From Deltaproteobacteria bacterium (GTDB taxonomy: Bacteria; Desulfobacterota; Syntrophobacteria; BM002): a stretch of DNA of 55,860 nt. A program made the position numbers and the translations under genes. Numbering within the stretch: position 1 is the stretch's first letter; every line of letters begins with the position of its first letter. The stretch covers positions 1,353,289-1,409,148 of the forward strand of contig CP070689.1 in assembly GCA_020353155.1 (NCBI GenBank), written 5' to 3'. Below, piece by piece: positions 52,586 to 55,860 of this stretch. The notes under the pieces were generated by a model that was not told the DNA's origin, did no database searches, and saw nothing but the letters and a program-made list of their open reading frames with translations.

Positions 52586-54073
52586 ATTGCTAGCTGTCTT
52601 GACCCGCCAGCGCGTCCCCTCGGCCTTATCTTCCACCATGATGGACATCTCGGCCAGCTTGTCCCTTATTTCATCCGCACGAGCCCAGTTTTTCTCTTTT
52701 CTCGCCTGGGCTCTTTCTGCGATCATCCCTTCGACTTCTTCCTCACCTATACCCAACGTTGCCAGCGACATCCGCCTGTGCTCTTGGAAGAATTCTTCAG
52801 GTGACCGTTGCAAAAGCCCCAAAACGTTAGCACATTCACGCAGGCGGTGGCCTCCCTGTGCGAGTAGCTCTTTTTCTTCAGGGGTTGGCTTACGCGACCG
52901 GCTGTCTTGAAATCGATTCAGGGCCCTGGACAAATCAAACAGCTGCCCCAGTGCTGCAGCAGTGTTGAAATCGTCATCCATGTCATTTTGGAATCTCGAC
53001 AAGATACTATCGATTTTATCCCGCAAGCTGCTGAATTCAGTGTCTTTACTAGTAGGTAGCTGTCCTGAACTGCTAAGATCTCCTGTAAGTTCAATCACCT
53101 GCTCTATGGTTTGATAAAATCTTTCGAGACCTCTCTCTGCCTCAGACATACTTTCAGGGGAGAAATCCACCGGACTTCGGTAATGGCTCGTGAGAAGAAA
53201 CAAACGCAAAACCTCGGGTTGATAACGTTCATATACCTCCCGAATAGTAAAGAAATTTCCCAGAGACTTAGACATCTTTTCCTGGTCGATGTTAACGAAG
53301 CCATTGTGCACCCAATATCTGGCGAAAATTTTCCCAAAGGCAGCTTCAGACTGGGCAATCTCGTTCTCATGGTGGGGAAAAATTAGGTCTTTGCCACCTC
53401 CGTGAATATCAAAAGTGCTGCCCAAATATTTGGTGCTCATAGCAGAACATTCTATGTGCCATCCTGGACGTCCTTCTCCCCACGGACTTGCCCATGCTGG
53501 CTCCCCCGGTTTGCTTGCTTTCCACAGGGCAAAATCCATGGGATTTTTTTTGCCAGGCTCCACTGCAACTCGAGCCCCGGCAATCATGTCATCCAGCTTG
53601 CGCTTGGAAAGTTTTCCATAACCCGAAAATCTTTCCACTGCGAAGTAAACATCACCGTCCACCTGATAAGCGAATCCCTTCTCTATTAAAATCTCGATGA
53701 GCTCTATCATCTCCGGGATAAACTGGGTTGCCCGCGGTTCATAGTCTGGCCTCGCCACGCCTAACTGATCCATGTCTTCATAGAAGGCCTCTATGTAACG
53801 TTCGGCGACAGCTTGCGAGTTGGTGCCCTCTTCCTGGGCACGCTTGATAATCTTGTCATCAACGTCAGTAAAATTTCGAACGCAAACCACATCGAATCCC
53901 CGATATTGCAAATAGCGGTAGATCACATCAAAAACAATTGCTGATCGGGCGTGTCCAACATGGCAAAGATCATAGGCTGTGATCCCACAGACGTACATGT
54001 AAACACGACCCGGCTGTAAGGGCTCAAAAGGTTCCTTCTGGTTGCTCAAGGTGTTGTAAATCCGGATAGTCAT
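52583..54073 (-). CDS. cysS: Cysteinyl-tRNA synthetase
   Basis: This class I synthetase charges tRNA-Cys, 496 residues from the ATG at 54073 (MTIRIYNTLSNQKEPF) with AAGGG upstream; the frame extends ten codons. Zinc ligands include Cys in YVCGITAYD, Cys in HIECSAMS and His in FPHHENE. HIGH motif: HVGHARS; KMSKS motif present as KMSKSLG. Downstream of ispF in the leftward ispD-ispF-cysS cluster, an arrangement common in several phyla. Confidence 0.98.
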   Translation of the reverse strand: MTIRIYNTLSNQKEPFEPLQPGRVYMYVCGITAYDLCHVGHARSAIVFDVIYRYLQYRGFDVVCVRNFTDVDDKIIKRAQEEGTNSQAVAERYIEAFYEDMDQLGVARPDYEPRATQFIPEMIELIEILIEKGFAYQVDGDVYFAVERFSGYGKLSKRKLDDMIAGARVAVEPGKKNPMDFALWKASKPGEPAWASPWGEGRPGWHIECSAMSTKYLGSTFDIHGGGKDLIFPHHENEIAQSEAAFGKIFARYWVHNGFVNIDQEKMSKSLGNFFTIREVYERYQPEVLRLFLLTSHYRSPVDFSPESMSEAERGLERFYQTIEQVIELTGDLSSSGQLPTSKDTEFSSLRDKIDSILSRFQNDMDDDFNTAAALGQLFDLSRALNRFQDSRSRKPTPEEKELLAQGGHRLRECANVLGLLQRSPEEFFQEHRRMSLATLGIGEEEVEGMIAERAQARKEKNWARADEIRDKLAEMSIMVEDKAEGTRWRVKTASN

Positions 54074-54139
54074 ATTTTCGAATCCCTTGGGCCTTTCTTT
54101 CAACCTTAGATTAATTGGTGATTAATCCAGTCATCAGAG

Positions 54140-54209
54140 GATAGGTAATGGGTTATTTGTGATAGGTTCTTACCAACTAAAACCACCCACGACCTATCAC
54201 CTATTACCT
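54140..54209. repeat. GACCTATCACCTAT-type inverted heptamer tract
   Basis: ATAGGTAATGGG and GATAGGTTCTTACC on the left face CACGACCTATCACCTATTACC on the right. The ispF stop codon (54204-54206) lies inside the right arm. Same word family as 37492-37540. Confidence 0.75.
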
Positions 54210-54686
54210 GCTCGCTACCGTAAGAGCGGCCACCGCATAAGCGGCCATGCCCTCGCCTCTCCCGGTGAAGCCCATTCCTTCTGTGGTCGTGGCCTTTACG
54301 CTCACTTGCCTGGGGTTTACCTCCAGGGCGTCAGCAATTGTTGCAATCATAGTCTCAATGTATGGAGCAAGTTTCGGGGCCTCGGTCACCACTGTGGTGT
54401 CCAAATTCTGCAATTCAAAGCCTTCATTTCGGATCATCCCCGCAACCCTTTTCAGGATTACAACACTGGAAACTCCCTCCAACTCCGGATCTGTATCTGG
54501 AAAGTGACGCCCCAAATCCCCCAGACCCGCAGCACCGAGCAGTGAGTCACAGACCGCATGGATTAAGACGTCGGCGTCAGAGTGACCCTGCAAGCCAAGG
54601 TCGTATGGAATATTCACTCCCCCAATAATCAAGTCTCTTCCAATCACTAAACGATGGGCATCATAACCGAAGCCTATTCTAATCAT
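54204..54686 (-). CDS. ispF: 2-C-methyl-D-erythritol 2,4-cyclodiphosphate synthase
   Basis: This is the fifth step of the MEP isoprenoid pathway, a homotrimer of 160 residues. Metal ligands Asp9 and His11 (GYDAHRL) and the third ligand in GHSDADVLIHA are present. The C-terminal KATTTEGMGFTGRGEGMAAYA matches the family. It follows ispD by 57 bp and precedes cysS. Confidence 0.98.
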   Translation of the reverse strand: MIRIGFGYDAHRLVIGRDLIIGGVNIPYDLGLQGHSDADVLIHAVCDSLLGAAGLGDLGRHFPDTDPELEGVSSVVILKRVAGMIRNEGFELQNLDTTVVTEAPKLAPYIETMIATIADALEVNPRQVSVKATTTEGMGFTGRGEGMAAYAVAALTVASR

Positions 54687-54733
54687 CTTTTAAATTCCAG
54701 GTCCAAAGTTCAAAGTTTCAAGTTAAGAGTAAC

Positions 54734-54761
54734 ACGCTCTGCCCTATGCTCTTTGCCCTTC
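54734..54761. repeat. Heptamer tract at the ispD 3' end
   Basis: ACGCTCT, GCCCTAT, GCTCTTT, GCCCTTC in phase, covering the ispD stop (54744-54746). Confidence 0.75.
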
Positions 54762-55442
54762 CCGCCCTGCAAGAATAGCTTCCGCCACTATTAAGTCGGA
54801 TGGGGTGGTGACCTTAATATTCTCTGAGGACCCGCGGACCAGATGCACAGCGACTCCAATTCGTTCCACCAGCGCAGCATCATCAGTTACAACTACCCCA
54901 TCCTGAGCAGCTTTGTCGTAAGCCCTTCGCAAGAGATTGGTATGAAAAGCCTGGGGCGTCTGTGCTAGCCAGATGGTCTCACGTTCCAAGGTGGCAACCA
55001 CCTTTTGATTCTCTGCCTGTTTTACCGTGTCGCCCGCAGGTATGGCTGCTATTGCTGCCCCATGATGACGGGCCACCTCCAACACCGCCTCCAACAAGTC
55101 AATACTCACTAAAGGTCGCACGCCATCGTGAACCGCCACCAACTCACACTCCAGTGGAATGGCTCGAAGACCATTGGCCACACTATCTTGTCGCTCAGGT
55201 CCCCCATCTATAACTTGAAGCACCTTTTCACAAGGGTGCGGGCCAAGAACCTCAGTCGCCAAGGCTTGACGCTGCTGAGGGGCCACAACCAGCACTATCC
55301 CGTCAACCTCGGGGCTCTGATCAAACACTTTTAGTGTATGGGCGAGGATAGGGATTCCCCTCAAATGTAAAAACTGTTTTCCAACGGCGCTCCCCATGCG
55401 CCGCCCTACACCTGCAGCTGGAATTATGGCAACAACACGCAT
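54744..55442 (-). CDS. ispD: 2-C-methyl-D-erythritol 4-phosphate cytidylyltransferase
   Basis: This transfers CMP to methylerythritol 4-phosphate (third MEP step), 232 residues. The nucleotide-binding AAGVGRRMGSAVGKQF is at about 9-24, VHDGVRPLVS is in the middle and DDAALVERIG later. The C-terminal residues REGQRA are encoded by heptamer words. ispD-ispF-cysS are all leftward and closely spaced, so they are likely one transcript. Confidence 0.97.
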   Translation of the reverse strand: MRVVAIIPAAGVGRRMGSAVGKQFLHLRGIPILAHTLKVFDQSPEVDGIVLVVAPQQRQALATEVLGPHPCEKVLQVIDGGPERQDSVANGLRAIPLECELVAVHDGVRPLVSIDLLEAVLEVARHHGAAIAAIPAGDTVKQAENQKVVATLERETIWLAQTPQAFHTNLLRRAYDKAAQDGVVVTDDAALVERIGVAVHLVRGSSENIKVTTPSDLIVAEAILAGREGQRA

Positions 55443-55510
55443 GACTTGTATACGGTTAGAGAACTATGGGGACTAATTTGAATGGGTATAAGGATTCCCA
55501 AAATAAAAAA

Positions 55511-55860
55511 GGGAGAATAGAGCAGGTCATAAGCCGAGTTCTGTATCCCTCGGAGATCACTCCCCAAGGAGCAATGATCATTCATCTAGGGCCTCGATTA
55601 CTCGAGACCTCAAGCGACCTACCCGAGAGCTTGGACGGGCCACCCTTGGCGCTCTCCTATTCGGTCTTGCTCCAGGTGGGGTTTACCTAGCCTCCAATGT
55701 CACCACTGGAGCTGGTGAGCTCTTACCTCACCCTTTCACCCTTACCGCGGGAAACCAGGGTTCCCCCCGGCGGTTTGCTTTCTGTGGCACTTTCCTTCCC
55801 GTCACCGTGACTGGGCGTTACCCAGCACCGTGCCCTGTGGAGCTCGGACTTTCCTCTCCC
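55511..55860 (-). ncRNA. rnpB: RNase P RNA, class A (5' end just outside the window)
   Basis: On the minus strand the sequence contains GGAAAGTCCGAGCTCCACAG near the right edge, GTAAGGGTGAAAGGGTGAGG, CCCACCTGGAGCAAGACC and the 3' consensus AGAACTCGGCTTATGACCTG. These are conserved RNase P RNA blocks in the right order. A T-tract follows the 3' end (complement of AAAAAAGGGAG at 55505-55515), consistent with termination. About 15-20 nt of the 5' end are missing. Confidence 0.96.

Noticed and set aside
55466..55690. Plus-strand frame near the right edge
   Set aside because: It lies antisense to RNase P RNA.

Overview
The window looks like a chromosomal segment of a Gram-negative anaerobe of the Desulfobacterota (former Deltaproteobacteria). 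This is inferred from gene content and protein style, not from a marker-gene tree. Supporting points are the lysine/arginine/hslUV/xerC cluster, a branched-chain-type ABC transporter built around an acyl-CoA synthetase, a selenocysteine-containing OsmC protein, a fused CdaA-YbbR protein, an EF-G paralogue, a bactofilin and ispD-ispF-cysS. Base composition is about 50% GC, with an AT-richer patch near 28.5-30.2 kb.

Layout. (1) 1-14.7 kb: a long leftward block, read as xerC, hslV, hslU, argB, argD, argF, argG, argH, an LptM-like lipoprotein, lysA, dapF, dapA, dapB, folK and a truncated small membrane protein at the left edge. It covers DAP/lysine synthesis, arginine synthesis from N-acetylglutamate, one folate enzyme, the HslUV protease and a chromosome-dimer recombinase. 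(2) 15.0-18.5 kb: rightward EF-G paralogue, an internally duplicated helical protein and a MogA-like molybdopterin adenylyltransferase. (3) 18.7-22.4 kb: leftward small membrane coiled-coil protein, Mut7-C protein, LolB/DUF4292-like lipoprotein and TPR lipoprotein. (4) 22.8-28.4 kb: PqqD-like/Memo fusion, a small unknown, a histone-deacetylase-family amidohydrolase, two PilZ proteins and a membrane glycosyltransferase with TPRs. (5) 28.6-32.8 kb: AT-rich lipoprotein, tRNA-Arg(CCU), diadenylate cyclase-YbbR fusion, and an Rrf2 regulator coupled to an OsmC selenoprotein. (6) 32.8-41.5 kb: bactofilin, then the leftward liv operon (livG, acyl-CoA synthetase, livH, livM, livK, an unknown gene, livF). 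(7) 42-44.3 kb: an orphan NusG-like antiterminator, a class III cyclase/TPR protein and a coiled-coil membrane protein. (8) 44.5-55.9 kb: gltX, uvrC, uvrB, a palindromic MITE-like element, glnS, cysS, ispF, ispD and RNase P RNA, which runs off the right edge.

The strongest unusual signals are three. First, an in-frame UGA sits exactly where the catalytic Cys of an OsmC protein belongs, followed by a SECIS-like hairpin. Second, many intergenic tracts are built of degenerate 7-bp words that keep their phase while the word changes, often fold back on themselves, and repeatedly overlap stop codons. They recall the STRR heptamers of cyanobacteria. Third, there are two families of non-autonomous inverted-repeat elements: a 462-bp one with 17-bp perfect termini, and a family whose end motif contains CCGGATATTTCATGAAT.
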